Source: Methylobacterium goesingense (GTDB taxonomy: Bacteria; Pseudomonadota; Alphaproteobacteria; Rhizobiales; Beijerinckiaceae). From it: a DNA stretch of 52,689 nt. Below the pieces are notes generated by a model. The model was not told the origin of the DNA. It did not search any database and saw nothing but the letters and a program-made list of their open reading frames with translations. The DNA is taken from positions 1-52,689 of the forward strand of contig NZ_BPQL01000155.1 of the NCBI RefSeq assembly GCF_022179225.1, written 5' to 3'. The translations under genes were made by a program, and so were the position numbers. This document shows, piece after piece, positions 1 to 7,375 of this stretch (positions are counted from its first letter, which is position 1; the number at the start of each line of letters is the position of its first letter).

Positions 1-2
1 GG

Positions 3-842
3 ATGACCGCCTCGCCCTACAACCCGCCCTGCGGCGGCCTGCCGCCCCAGACCGCGCTGATGACCGGCCGGGCCGTGTTCACGGAGGCCTACGCGGTCAT
101 CCCGAAGGGCGTGATGCGCGACATCGTCACCTCGGTGCTGCCCTTCTGGGAGGGCACCCGCGCCTGGATGCTGTCGCGCCCGCTCTCGGGCTTCTCCGAG
201 ACCTTCGCGCAGTACCTCATGGAGGTCGGGCAAGGCGGCGGCAGCCAGGCGCCGGAGCCCGACCCGGAGGCCGAGGGCGTGCTGTTCGTGGTCGGCGGCC
301 AGCCCCGCCTCGTCCTCGACGGCACCACGTACGATCTCAAGCCGGGCAGCTACGCCTTCCTGCCGCCGGGCGCCGCCTGGAGCCTGCGCAACGACGCGGC
401 CGAGCCCGCCCGCTTTCACTGGATCCGCAAGGCCTACGCGCGGGTGCCGGGCATCGCGCTCCCGCCGGCCTTCGTCACCCACGAGTCCGAGATCACCCCC
501 GCGGCCATGCCGGGCACGGACGGCGCCTGGGCCACCACCCGCTTCGTGGCCGCCGACGACGTGCGCCACGACATGCACGTCAACATCGTCACCCTCCGCC
601 CGGGCGCCTCGATCCCCTTCGAGGAGACCCACGTGATGGAGCACGGCCTGTTCATGCTCCAGGGCAAGGCGGTCTACCGGCTCAACCGCGACTGGGTCGA
701 GGTCGAGGCCGGCGACTTCCTCTGGCTGCGCGCCTTCTGCCCCCAGGCCTGCTACGCCGGCGGACCCGAACCCTTCCGCTACCTGCTCTTCAAGGACGTC
801 AACCGACACGCCCCCCTCGCACCCGCCCGGGCCGCCCGATGA
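3..842 (+). CDS. allE: (S)-ureidoglycine aminohydrolase, bicupin
   Basis: This 279-residue protein belongs to the bicupin ureidoglycine aminohydrolases, which release ammonia from (S)-ureidoglycine to give ureidoglycolate in allantoin breakdown. The N-terminal cupin spans about residues 60-140 and the catalytic C-terminal cupin about 190-265. The family metal ligands (Glu, His, His, Gln) appear as E208, H210, H214 and Q248; the +2, +4, +34 spacing matches what I recall for the Arabidopsis enzyme. The start two bases into the window gives a normal family N-terminus (GGLPPQTALMTGRAVFTEAY), so the gene looks complete. Its stop overlaps the start of allA by four bases (ATGA), indicating translational coupling. 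Any further ureide genes would lie upstream, outside the window. Confidence 0.93.
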   Translation: MTASPYNPPCGGLPPQTALMTGRAVFTEAYAVIPKGVMRDIVTSVLPFWEGTRAWMLSRPLSGFSETFAQYLMEVGQGGGSQAPEPDPEAEGVLFVVGGQPRLVLDGTTYDLKPGSYAFLPPGAAWSLRNDAAEPARFHWIRKAYARVPGIALPPAFVTHESEITPAAMPGTDGAWATTRFVAADDVRHDMHVNIVTLRPGASIPFEETHVMEHGLFMLQGKAVYRLNRDWVEVEAGDFLWLRAFCPQACYAGGPEPFRYLLFKDVNRHAPLAPARAAR

Positions 843-1345
843 GCGGGCGCCGGATCGTCGCCGAGCCGTTGACCGCCGAGGCCTTCGCCCCGTTCGGCAC
901 GGTGATCGACAAGGACGCCGTGGACCCGCGCCCGATGAATGCCGGCAAGGCCCGCCGCTTCCACGACCTCGCCGAGGTGGTGGTCTCAGGGGGCGGGAGC
1001 CGGGTGGTGATCGGTCATGTCGAGGCCGAGCCCTACGCGCTGCCGCTGTCCCTCGGACTCGTGGAGCGTCACCCCCTCGGCGCCCAGGCCTTCGTGCCCC
1101 TGAACGCCGCGCCCTTCCTTGTCACGGTCTGCCCGGACGAGGACGGCAGGCCCGGCCGGCCCCGGGCCTTCCTTACCGCGCCGGGCCAGGGTGTCTGCTA
1201 CGCCATCAATACCTGGCACGGCGTCCTCACCCCCCTGGGCGAGGCTCAGGATTTCCTCGTGATCGACCGGGGCGGGCCCGGGTCGAACCTCGAGGAGTTC
1301 GTCTTCGACGAGCCCTGGACGGTTCAGGTGCCGGATCGGACCTGA
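839..1345 (+). CDS. allA: Ureidoglycolate lyase
   Basis: The 168-residue product matches ureidoglycolate lyase, which splits ureidoglycolate into glyoxylate and urea, the step after the upstream aminohydrolase. Family hallmarks visible are the N-terminal LTAEAFAPFGTVID segment, the ERHPLGAQAFVPL stretch around residues 75-87, and the C-terminal INTWHGVLTPLG block with its conserved Trp-His. The length is close to the roughly 160 residues of the E. coli enzyme. The ATG lies inside the stop region of the preceding gene (ATGA overlap), so the two are one operon and together convert ureidoglycine to glyoxylate plus urea and ammonia. No regulator is adjacent. Confidence 0.93.
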   Translation: MSGRRIVAEPLTAEAFAPFGTVIDKDAVDPRPMNAGKARRFHDLAEVVVSGGGSRVVIGHVEAEPYALPLSLGLVERHPLGAQAFVPLNAAPFLVTVCPDEDGRPGRPRAFLTAPGQGVCYAINTWHGVLTPLGEAQDFLVIDRGGPGSNLEEFVFDEPWTVQVPDRT

Positions 1346-1516
1346 ACGGCCCCGCGAACGCGCCTCGCCTCGGAAATCGTCGCTGGAGGTCGTCGCTCGC
1401 CCCGGCGCGACGTTCCTGCCGTCCATATATGTCGCAAAACGCTATGTGATGCCTCGAAACCTCGTATAACGATGTTTCGAGCGGGACGATTGGGCTCGCT
1501 TCGGCGAGGAGGCTTC

Positions 1517-2224
1517 ATGGAGACGGTCCGCTCTGTCGGCGACGCTTCGGCGGAACGCACCGGGCTTACATCGCGATGGATGGCGCGAGGCGCATCCGGA
1601 CGGAGCCGCACGGCCCGCGACGCCGCCCTGTCCCTGGATCTGCAGTTCCCGGCCTCCGAGATTCCGCGCCTCGCCGGCGCCTACAGGCTCGACGCACGGG
1701 AGCGGGCAGCCTTCGCGGCCGGCGCCCGCATTCGCGCGGGGGATTTCAGCCGCGACCACCTCGCACCGATCCTGACCTGGAAGGTGAATGACCGCGGTCG
1801 CAGCCGGCCCCTGCGCAACAGCGACGAGGAGGTGGCCGATGCCCTGCGGACCGCCCTGCTCGCCACGACGCCGCGCGCGGCGGTCGCGGTCCTGGTCGGG
1901 CTCTCCGGCGTCGCCGTGCCGGTGGCCTCGGCGATCCTGGCGGCGATCCGGCCCGAGCATTACTCGGTGCTCGACCCCAGGGGATTCCGGGCGCTGGGCT
2001 GCGGCCCCCTGGATATCGGCGCCCGGGCCTCGATGCCCCTGGACCTCTACCTAGCCTATCTCGGGTACTGCCGCGATCTGGCCTGCGCCTGCGGGGTGCC
2101 GCTGCACGACCTGGACCGGGCATTCTGGCAATGGTCGAAGGCCCGCGACGATGCCGCGACCGGGCTGTTCGTGCCGGGCCTCGGCGCGCGCCGGCCGGAC
2201 GCGGCGCGCCCGATCCCGGCCTGA
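1517..2224 (+). CDS. OGG-fold / HhH DNA-glycosylase-like protein
   Basis: The predicted 235-residue protein resembles the OGG-fold (8-oxoguanine glycosylase fold) family. The pattern seen is a WK pair at residues 88-89 after a DFSRDHLAPIL segment, a helix-hairpin-helix-like stretch at about 124-142 (VGLSGVAVPVASAIL), and an Asp at 153 in YSVLDPRGFRAL. These positions correspond to the HhH and the aspartate used by HhH glycosylases, but I cannot confirm catalysis. An ATG at 1517 with GAGGAGG just upstream is preferred over ATG 1472, which lacks a ribosome site. The region 1346-1516 before it shows no other gene. It converges on the MFS gene 19 bases downstream. Function in base excision repair is an inference from the fold only. 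Confidence 0.6.
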   Translation: METVRSVGDASAERTGLTSRWMARGASGRSRTARDAALSLDLQFPASEIPRLAGAYRLDARERAAFAAGARIRAGDFSRDHLAPILTWKVNDRGRSRPLRNSDEEVADALRTALLATTPRAAVAVLVGLSGVAVPVASAILAAIRPEHYSVLDPRGFRALGCGPLDIGARASMPLDLYLAYLGYCRDLACACGVPLHDLDRAFWQWSKARDDAATGLFVPGLGARRPDAARPIPA

Positions 2225-2243
2225 ACCCGCCTGGACCGGCGTC

Positions 2244-3440
2244 CTACTCCGCCGCCGCCAGGCTGCGCGCCGCCTCGCGGCGCGTGAGCAGGAAGAAGCC
2301 GAGCGCCGCGGCGACGATGACGGCGCCGAACCCTGCCGCGACCCCCAGCACGAATCCGAACCCGCCCCGGTCGTGCAGGAGCGCGATCAGCGGCACCACG
2401 AACCCGCTCACCGTGAAGCCGAGGAAGTAACGCACGCTGTAGGCCCTGGCGCGATAGACCGGGGGGACGTAGCGGGCCACCATCGCGTCGTTGATGACGA
2501 CCTGACCGTAGAGCGCCGCCATCGTCAGGACGAGGCCGATGAGGAGGGGCAGGCCCGTGCTCACCGCCGCGAGGCCGAGGCCGAGCGGTTGCAGGAGGGA
2601 CAGGCCGAGGAAGAGGACCGGCAGGCTGTAGCGGTCGATCAGGCGCCCCATCAGCAGCTGAGTCAGGGCCCCGAACGCGAAGACCAGGGTGGCGACCGAC
2701 CCGATCAGCATCAGGGGCAGCCCGTCGCCGACGCGCTCATCGACCACCTTGGGCAGGGCGATCGTGGTGATGTTGAAGGTCATCCCGCCCGCCATGATCG
2801 CGCAGACGAACACGATGAGGAGGGGAATCGGGCGCGCGACCGAGAGGACGGGCTTCGTCCCGGCCTTGGCCTGAGATCCGTCGCCGTCGCCGGGCACGAG
2901 GGCGAGGAACGCCGTGCCGCAGGCAAGGCAGAACAGGCCCGGCACCACGAAGGCCGCCTGCCACCCGAATCCCGAGGCCAGGAGCGCCGTCACGCCCGAG
3001 GCCGTGGCGGCCCCGACATTGCCCCAGACGCCGTTCACCCCGAGATCGCGCCCGAGGCGCCGGGCATGCGTCACCAGCATGGTCGAGCCGACGGGATGGT
3101 AGATCGCCGAGGCCAGCCCCAGCACGCAGAGCCAGACCATGAAGGCCGTCCGGCTGCCCGCGCTCGCCACCCCGAGGCAGGAGAGACCGTAGCCGAAGAA
3201 GAAGATCGCCAGCATGGTCCGGCGCCCGAACCGGTCCGCGAGCCAGCCCATGGGCAGGGCGCAGAGGCCGAAGGCCACGAAGGCGCCGGTGGCGAGCGTG
3301 ATCAGCTCGCCGTAGCTCAGGCCCGTCTGCGCCGCGATGGCGAGGACGGCGGTCGGGTAGATCAAAAGGACGAAGTGATCGAGGGCATGCGCCACGTTGA
3401 CGAAGCGCAGGGTGCGGCGGGACAGGGTGTCGGCATCCAT
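2244..3440 (-). CDS. MFS transporter, possibly Fsr-like
   Basis: This 398-residue protein has the alternating hydrophobic segments of a 12-helix major facilitator. The loop 2-3 signature is GWLADRFGRRTML (about residues 64-76), and a second-half equivalent GRLIDRYSLPVLF occurs near 268. The segment HALDHFVLLIYPTAV near the start and the SAIYHPVGSTML stretch in the fourth helix region recall fosmidomycin-resistance (Fsr)-type carriers, but the substrate cannot be read from sequence. It is transcribed divergently from an AraC-type regulator 107 bases away, a layout typical of a regulator controlling its neighbouring exporter. Expected location is the inner membrane. Confidence 0.85.
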   Translation of the reverse strand: MDADTLSRRTLRFVNVAHALDHFVLLIYPTAVLAIAAQTGLSYGELITLATGAFVAFGLCALPMGWLADRFGRRTMLAIFFFGYGLSCLGVASAGSRTAFMVWLCVLGLASAIYHPVGSTMLVTHARRLGRDLGVNGVWGNVGAATASGVTALLASGFGWQAAFVVPGLFCLACGTAFLALVPGDGDGSQAKAGTKPVLSVARPIPLLIVFVCAIMAGGMTFNITTIALPKVVDERVGDGLPLMLIGSVATLVFAFGALTQLLMGRLIDRYSLPVLFLGLSLLQPLGLGLAAVSTGLPLLIGLVLTMAALYGQVVINDAMVARYVPPVYRARAYSVRYFLGFTVSGFVVPLIALLHDRGGFGFVLGVAAGFGAVIVAAALGFFLLTRREAARSLAAAE

Positions 3441-3464
3441 GGGCAGGCATCTCCGCGGGGCGGA

Positions 3465-3528
3465 TCCTGCCTACATGACCCGTTGAACGCCGTCGGGTCG
3501 AAGGTGTACGCGATCGGGCCAGGCAGGA
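3465..3528. promoter_or_regulatory. Nested inverted repeats in MFS/AraC divergent promoter
   Basis: The 107-base divergent spacer holds two nested inverted repeats. The inner one is GACCCG (3477-3482) with CGGGTC (3494-3499), 11 bases apart. The outer one is TCCTGCCT (3465-3472) with AGGCAGGA (3521-3528). Such symmetry between a regulator and its likely target suggests an operator, but AraC proteins usually bind direct repeats, so the assignment is tentative. Confidence 0.3.
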
Positions 3529-3547
3529 GCGTGCAGAGGAGGGCGCC

Positions 3548-4303
3548 ATGCGTTCGATCCGGGCCGAGGATTACCAGGCGGTCCCCCGCGCCGTCGCGGT
3601 GATGCCCAAGACCTTCACGGCGGGCAGCCGCACGGACCGGCACCACCACCCACGCGCGCAACTCCTCTACGCCACAGCCGGCCTCATGATGGCCACCGCC
3701 GAGGACGGAACCTGGGTGGTGCCGGAGGGCCATGCCCTGTGGATTCCCCCCGGCCTCCCGCACGCGGTGGTCATGCACGGCGACGTGGCGATGTGCTCGG
3801 CCTACCTCGCGGTGGAGGCGATCGCCGGCTTTCCGGTGCGCGCCCGCGTCATCGAGGTCTCGGCCCTCCTGGCCGCCGCCCTGGTGGCCCTCACGGGCGA
3901 GCCCGTCCTCTACGACGAGGCCGGGCGCGGCGGGCATCTGGCCGCCCTCGTCCTCGACGAGATCGCTAAAGCGCCCGAGACCCGGCTGACGCTGCCCCTG
4001 CCGCGCGACGCCCGTCTCCGGCGGATCTGCCTCGGGCTGATCGACAATCCGGCCTTCGCCCTCGACCTCGATGCCTGGGCCGATCAGGCGGGCCTGAGCC
4101 GCCGGACCCTGACGCGCGGGTTTCGCCGGGAAACGGGCCTGAGCTTCGGGCAGTGGCGCGCCAGAGCCCGGGTGGTGCGCGCGCTCGCGCTGGCGGCCGA
4201 TGGCCGGGCGCCGCGCCAGGTCGCGACCTCGGTCGGCTACCGCAGCCTCCAGGCCCTGCGGGGGCGGACGGAGGCACTCATCGGGGAATCCGGGGCGCGC
4301 TGA
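3548..4303 (+). CDS. AraC-type transcriptional regulator with N-terminal cupin
   Basis: This 251-residue protein has a cupin-like sensor domain (residues about 15-110, with the RHHHPRAQLLY metal-cupin motif) and an AraC DNA-binding domain (about 160-245). The first helix-turn-helix is clear (LDAWADQAGLSRRTLTRGF). The second starts normally (PRQVATSVGYRSLQAL) but then departs from the family pattern, which should continue with an FRR-x2-G-x2-P helix. The +1 reading frame carries RRHSSGNPGR just there, suggesting a late frameshift or a diverged tail. The gene end overlaps the convergent CYTH gene by 67 bases. It probably controls the divergent MFS gene. Confidence 0.8.
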   Translation: MRSIRAEDYQAVPRAVAVMPKTFTAGSRTDRHHHPRAQLLYATAGLMMATAEDGTWVVPEGHALWIPPGLPHAVVMHGDVAMCSAYLAVEAIAGFPVRARVIEVSALLAAALVALTGEPVLYDEAGRGGHLAALVLDEIAKAPETRLTLPLPRDARLRRICLGLIDNPAFALDLDAWADQAGLSRRTLTRGFRRETGLSFGQWRARARVVRALALAADGRAPRQVATSVGYRSLQALRGRTEALIGESGAR

Positions 4304-4803
4304 GCGTGGGGGTGAAGCGCCCGGCGTCGGTCCGCGATCGGCGGGGACCGGAGCGCGTACGCCGCCAGGCGCGAGTTGCGGTAGCGCTCGTCCGCGGTCA
4401 CCTCCCGGCCGACCCAGTCCGGCAGCACGACCGGCTCATCCGCATGGCCGAGTTCGACCTCGGCCAGGATCAGACCGCTCAAGGCGCCGCCGAAGAGGTC
4501 GACCTCCCAGACATGACCGTGTGCCGCGATGCGGTGGCGGGTCTTCTCGACCCGGCTCCGGGCAGGAATCATGGCGAGCATCGCCGCGCCGGTCCCGGGT
4601 TCGATCTCCCGCTCCACTTCCCGGCGGGACGGCCCCTGGCGCCGGCCCTTCCAGGCGAGGAAGTAGCGCTCGCCCAGGCGCCGCACCCGCACCGTGTTCT
4701 CGGCATCCGTGAAGAGGTAGCCCTGCACGATATCGACACCGGCCCGGCAATGCTCCAGCACGGCCCGATGGGCGAGGAACTTGCGCTCGATCTCGATCGC
4801 CAT
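4237..4803 (-). CDS. CYTH-domain (triphosphate tunnel) protein
   Basis: The 188-residue product starts with MAIEIERKF, the diagnostic ExExK motif of CYTH/triphosphate tunnel enzymes (E4, E6, K8). Further charged strand motifs follow (TVRVRRLGERYFLAWKG, SRREVEREIE, EVDLFGGALSGLILAEVELG). Relatives hydrolyse inorganic triphosphate or similar polyphosphates with divalent metal. ATG 4803 is chosen because an upstream in-frame extension lacks family sequence. The core domain ends near NSRLAAYAL. The remaining 35 or so residues are basic, low in similarity to the fold, and overlap the end of the AraC gene, so the true C-terminus may be shorter. It is divergent from the Nudix gene; both act on phosphoanhydride substrates. 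Confidence 0.88.
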   Translation of the reverse strand: MAIEIERKFLAHRAVLEHCRAGVDIVQGYLFTDAENTVRVRRLGERYFLAWKGRRQGPSRREVEREIEPGTGAAMLAMIPARSRVEKTRHRIAAHGHVWEVDLFGGALSGLILAEVELGHADEPVVLPDWVGREVTADERYRNSRLAAYALRSPPIADRRRALHPHAQRAPDSPMSASVRPRRAWRLR

Positions 4804-4970
4804 GCAGGACCTGAAGGCAGTTGCGAGGGCGGCTTCGTGACGCACAACAGGGCCAAACACAAGGGCACCGGCCGCGGGCCTCCGCGTTGTCCCAGGCCGG
4901 TCGAGCCGCGCGGGATTTTGCGCGCGCTGTTGAACCAAACCAATGCGGCCCCATCGGTTGCGGCGTATCG

Positions 4971-5450
4971 TTGCCGAAATGGCATGCGGGGACCGCCGAG
5001 GACACGAAGCTGAAGAAGCGTACGCCCCGCCCCCAGATCGCCGCGCTGCCGTTCCGGCTGGATGCCGACGGCCGACCCGAGATTCTGCTGGTCACCTCCC
5101 GGGAGACCAAGCGGTGGATCATCCCGAAGGGCTGGCCCATGCGCGGCCGCAAGGACCACCGCGCCGCCGAGCAGGAAGCCTTCGAGGAGGCCGGGCTGAA
5201 AGGCCGGATCGGCAAGAAGGCGATCGGCCGCTACCGCTACGACAAGCGGCTGGCGGACGGCAGCGCGCTGGCCTGCGCGGTGACGGTCTATCCCCTCCGG
5301 GTGATCGAGGAGCGCAAGCGCTGGCCCGAGCACAAGCAGCGCCGGCGGTGCTGGTATCCGGCCGAGGACGCCGCGGCCCTGGTTCAGGAATGCGACCTCC
5401 AGGAACTGCTCCTCGCCTTCCGCGGGCCGGCCGACCGGGCCGCCCGCTGA
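4971..5450 (+). CDS. Nudix hydrolase, DIPP-like with degenerate Nudix box
   Basis: The C-terminal 140 or so residues are a Nudix domain: QIAALPFRLDADGRPEILLVTS, then RWIIPKGWP, then a Nudix box at residues 54-76 from the start used here. The box keeps the metal-binding E72, E73 and G76, but the usual first Glu is R60 and the R-E pair reads Q69-E70. The KGWP form is common in alphaproteobacterial diphosphoinositol-type Nudix proteins. The start is uncertain: no ATG is in frame, TTG 4971 gives 159 residues, and TTG 4821 would add a non-conserved extension. The substrate is unknown; nucleoside or inositol diphosphates are typical for the family. It is divergent from the CYTH gene. Confidence 0.85.
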   Translation: MPKWHAGTAEDTKLKKRTPRPQIAALPFRLDADGRPEILLVTSRETKRWIIPKGWPMRGRKDHRAAEQEAFEEAGLKGRIGKKAIGRYRYDKRLADGSALACAVTVYPLRVIEERKRWPEHKQRRRCWYPAEDAAALVQECDLQELLLAFRGPADRAAR

Positions 5451-5457
5451 CGCATTC

Positions 5458-5560
5458 GAGCATTTTCAAGCGAGGTGGATGCCGGCTCGCGTGAAGAAAA
5501 TGTGACCCCGCAATAAGATAGAGCATTTTCGGTGATCCAGGGCTCACCGAAAATGCTCTA
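5458..5560. repeat. REP-like intergenic repeat with perfect stem-loop
   Basis: GAGCATTTTC occurs as a direct repeat at 5458 and 5521 and inverted at 5549-5558. The right half forms a perfect 17-base inverted repeat (TAGAGCATTTTCGGTGA at 5519-5535 with its complement at 5544-5560) around an 8-base loop. The left half is an imperfect hairpin (CATTTTC at 5461-5467 and GAAAATG at 5496-5502). The low GC of this 100-base block contrasts with its surroundings. From memory, similar GAGCATTTTC units are dispersed in Rhizobiales genomes. It lies between two converging genes, so it may also end transcription from both sides. Confidence 0.75.
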
Positions 5561-5577
5561 GCGGATCCCGTGCGGCG

Positions 5578-7167
5578 TCAGCCGCGCACCGGATCAAGGG
5601 TCACGGACCAGAGCGCGGTGTCGGCGGCGTCCTTCAGGGTCACGGTCATCTGCTCGGTGCCGCCGTCGACGGCGACATGGCCGAAGAACTGGTAGCCGGC
5701 CGCCGGAGACAGGTTCACCTGCCCCTTCGGCGGCGCCTTCACGAAGCGCAGCTGGGGCCCGAACGTGTCGTCGAGAGCGTTGGGTCCGAAGGTCCCGGCA
5801 TGCAGCGGGCCGGCGACGAATTCCCAGAACGGCTCGAAATCCTGGAACCGGGCTTGGTTCGGGTCGTAATAATGGGCTGCTGCGTAGTGCACGTCGGCGG
5901 TGAGCCAGACCGTGTTTCGGATCGCCGAATCCCGCAGGAAGCGCAGGAGATCGGCGATTTCGAGCTCCCGGCCGAGCGGCGGCCCATCCCCCTGTGCGAT
6001 CCCCTCGGAGCCGAACCGCCGGTCGGAATCGTACGGCACGACGAGCCCGAGGGGCATGTCGGCGGCGATCACCTTCCACGTCGCGCGGGAGGCACGCAGC
6101 GCGCGCTTGAGCCAGGCGAGCTGAACCGGCCCGAGGAAGTGGGACTCCGGTCCGTAGGCGTCCTCCCGGTTCTCCCCGTTCGGCCCGCGATAGGAGCGCA
6201 TGTCGAGCATGAAGACGTCGACCAGGGGACCGTACGCGATCGTCCGGTAGACGCGGCCGGGCTCCGAGGGCGCGAAGCGCATCGGCATGTATTCGTGGAA
6301 CGCGCGCGTGGCCCGGACCTGGAGGGCGAGCACGTTGGGGTCCCGATAGGCCTTGCGCAGGTGCTCGGCCCGGGTCAGGGGCTCCCCCGGCCACCAGTTG
6401 TTGGTGACCTCGTGGTCGTCCCACTGCGCGAGGATCGGGACCTCGGCGTTGAGGGCCAGGACGTTGGCGTCGGTGAGGTTGTAGCGGTAGCGCCCGCGAA
6501 ACTCTTCCAGGGTCTCGGCCGGCTTCGACACCGCCTCGGTGACGCGGTTGCGCCAGAGGGTGCCGTCGGGCAGGCGCACCTCGGGCGCGATCGGGCCGTC
6601 GGCGTAGATCGTGTCGCCGGAATGCAGGAAGAAGTCCGGTCGGTTCCGCAGCATGGCCGCGTAGATCGTCATGCCGCCGCGGGCCTCGTCGATGCCCCAG
6701 CCCTGGCCGGCCGTGTCGCCGGACCAGCAGAACGAGACCGAGCGGCTCTCGGCGGGCGCTGTGCGGAAGCGCCCGACCTGGGGCTCGCCGAGGATGGTGG
6801 GCGCGGCGAGATCCTGCAAGTGGACCCGGTAGAACACGTCCTGACCCGGCGGCAGGTCCGTCAGGGCGACCTTCACGGTGCCGTCGCTCACCGGCAGCGC
6901 ATCCGCGAAAACGCCGCCACGGATCTCCGCGAAGCGCTCGGTGGTTGCCCACTCGATCAGCGCCCGGCAGGGCCGGTCGGCCCGTGCCCAGACGATGGCG
7001 GAGGTGGCGTCGACGTCGCCGGATTGCAGGCCATGGGTGAGGACCGGGCGGTCGGCGGCCCGGCTAAGGCCGGGGCGGAACACGCCGCTGCCGAGGCCCG
7101 CGAGGCCGGCGGCGGCACCGGCCAGGAACGGGCGACGGGTCAGGCTCGAACGGGACGACCGGGACAT
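5578..7167 (-). CDS. phoD: Alkaline phosphatase D (PhoD), Tat-exported
   Basis: This 529-residue protein begins with a twin-arginine signal (TRRPFLAG at residues 10-17, hydrophobic stretch, probable cleavage after SRA near 37). The N-terminal PhoD domain (about 40-140) is followed by a metallophosphatase domain (about 150-500). Visible family motifs include FCWSGDTAGQGWG, FFLHSGDTIYADGPI, AQWDDHEVTNNWWPGEP and WLTADVHYAAAHYY, which carry the Asp, Asn and His metal ligands. PhoD enzymes hydrolyse phosphomono- and diesters in the periplasm. It is divergent from a PiT phosphate transporter, which supports a phosphate-scavenging role. Confidence 0.94.
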   Translation of the reverse strand: MSRSSRSSLTRRPFLAGAAAGLAGLGSGVFRPGLSRAADRPVLTHGLQSGDVDATSAIVWARADRPCRALIEWATTERFAEIRGGVFADALPVSDGTVKVALTDLPPGQDVFYRVHLQDLAAPTILGEPQVGRFRTAPAESRSVSFCWSGDTAGQGWGIDEARGGMTIYAAMLRNRPDFFLHSGDTIYADGPIAPEVRLPDGTLWRNRVTEAVSKPAETLEEFRGRYRYNLTDANVLALNAEVPILAQWDDHEVTNNWWPGEPLTRAEHLRKAYRDPNVLALQVRATRAFHEYMPMRFAPSEPGRVYRTIAYGPLVDVFMLDMRSYRGPNGENREDAYGPESHFLGPVQLAWLKRALRASRATWKVIAADMPLGLVVPYDSDRRFGSEGIAQGDGPPLGRELEIADLLRFLRDSAIRNTVWLTADVHYAAAHYYDPNQARFQDFEPFWEFVAGPLHAGTFGPNALDDTFGPQLRFVKAPPKGQVNLSPAAGYQFFGHVAVDGGTEQMTVTLKDAADTALWSVTLDPVRG

Positions 7168-7306
7168 GGTTTGGAGACTCCCTCCGGAACGACCACGCTA
7201 TGCCGCATCCGTCTGACGCCTTGACGACGCCGCGACCCGACCGACACCCAGCCCACTACGTCGAGAGACGGTGTTCTAATCCCGAATCCGTGCGGCTTGC
7301 GGCGCC

Positions 7307-7324
7307 CTGTCACATGCCTGTATC
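7307..7324 (+). promoter_or_regulatory. Pho-box-like direct repeat upstream of PiT
   Basis: CTGTCAC and CTGTATC, two heptamers separated by the four bases ATGC, reproduce the 7-4-7 layout of the PhoB binding site (consensus CTGTCAT repeated). It sits 52 bases before the PiT ATG, a sensible distance for PhoB activation, in the spacer shared with phoD. Only one box was seen, so strength and orientation toward phoD are uncertain. Confidence 0.5.
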
Positions 7325-7375
7325 ACTTCGGGCATAGCGCACGGGCGATTGTCTGACCGACACCCGGGAACCTTC

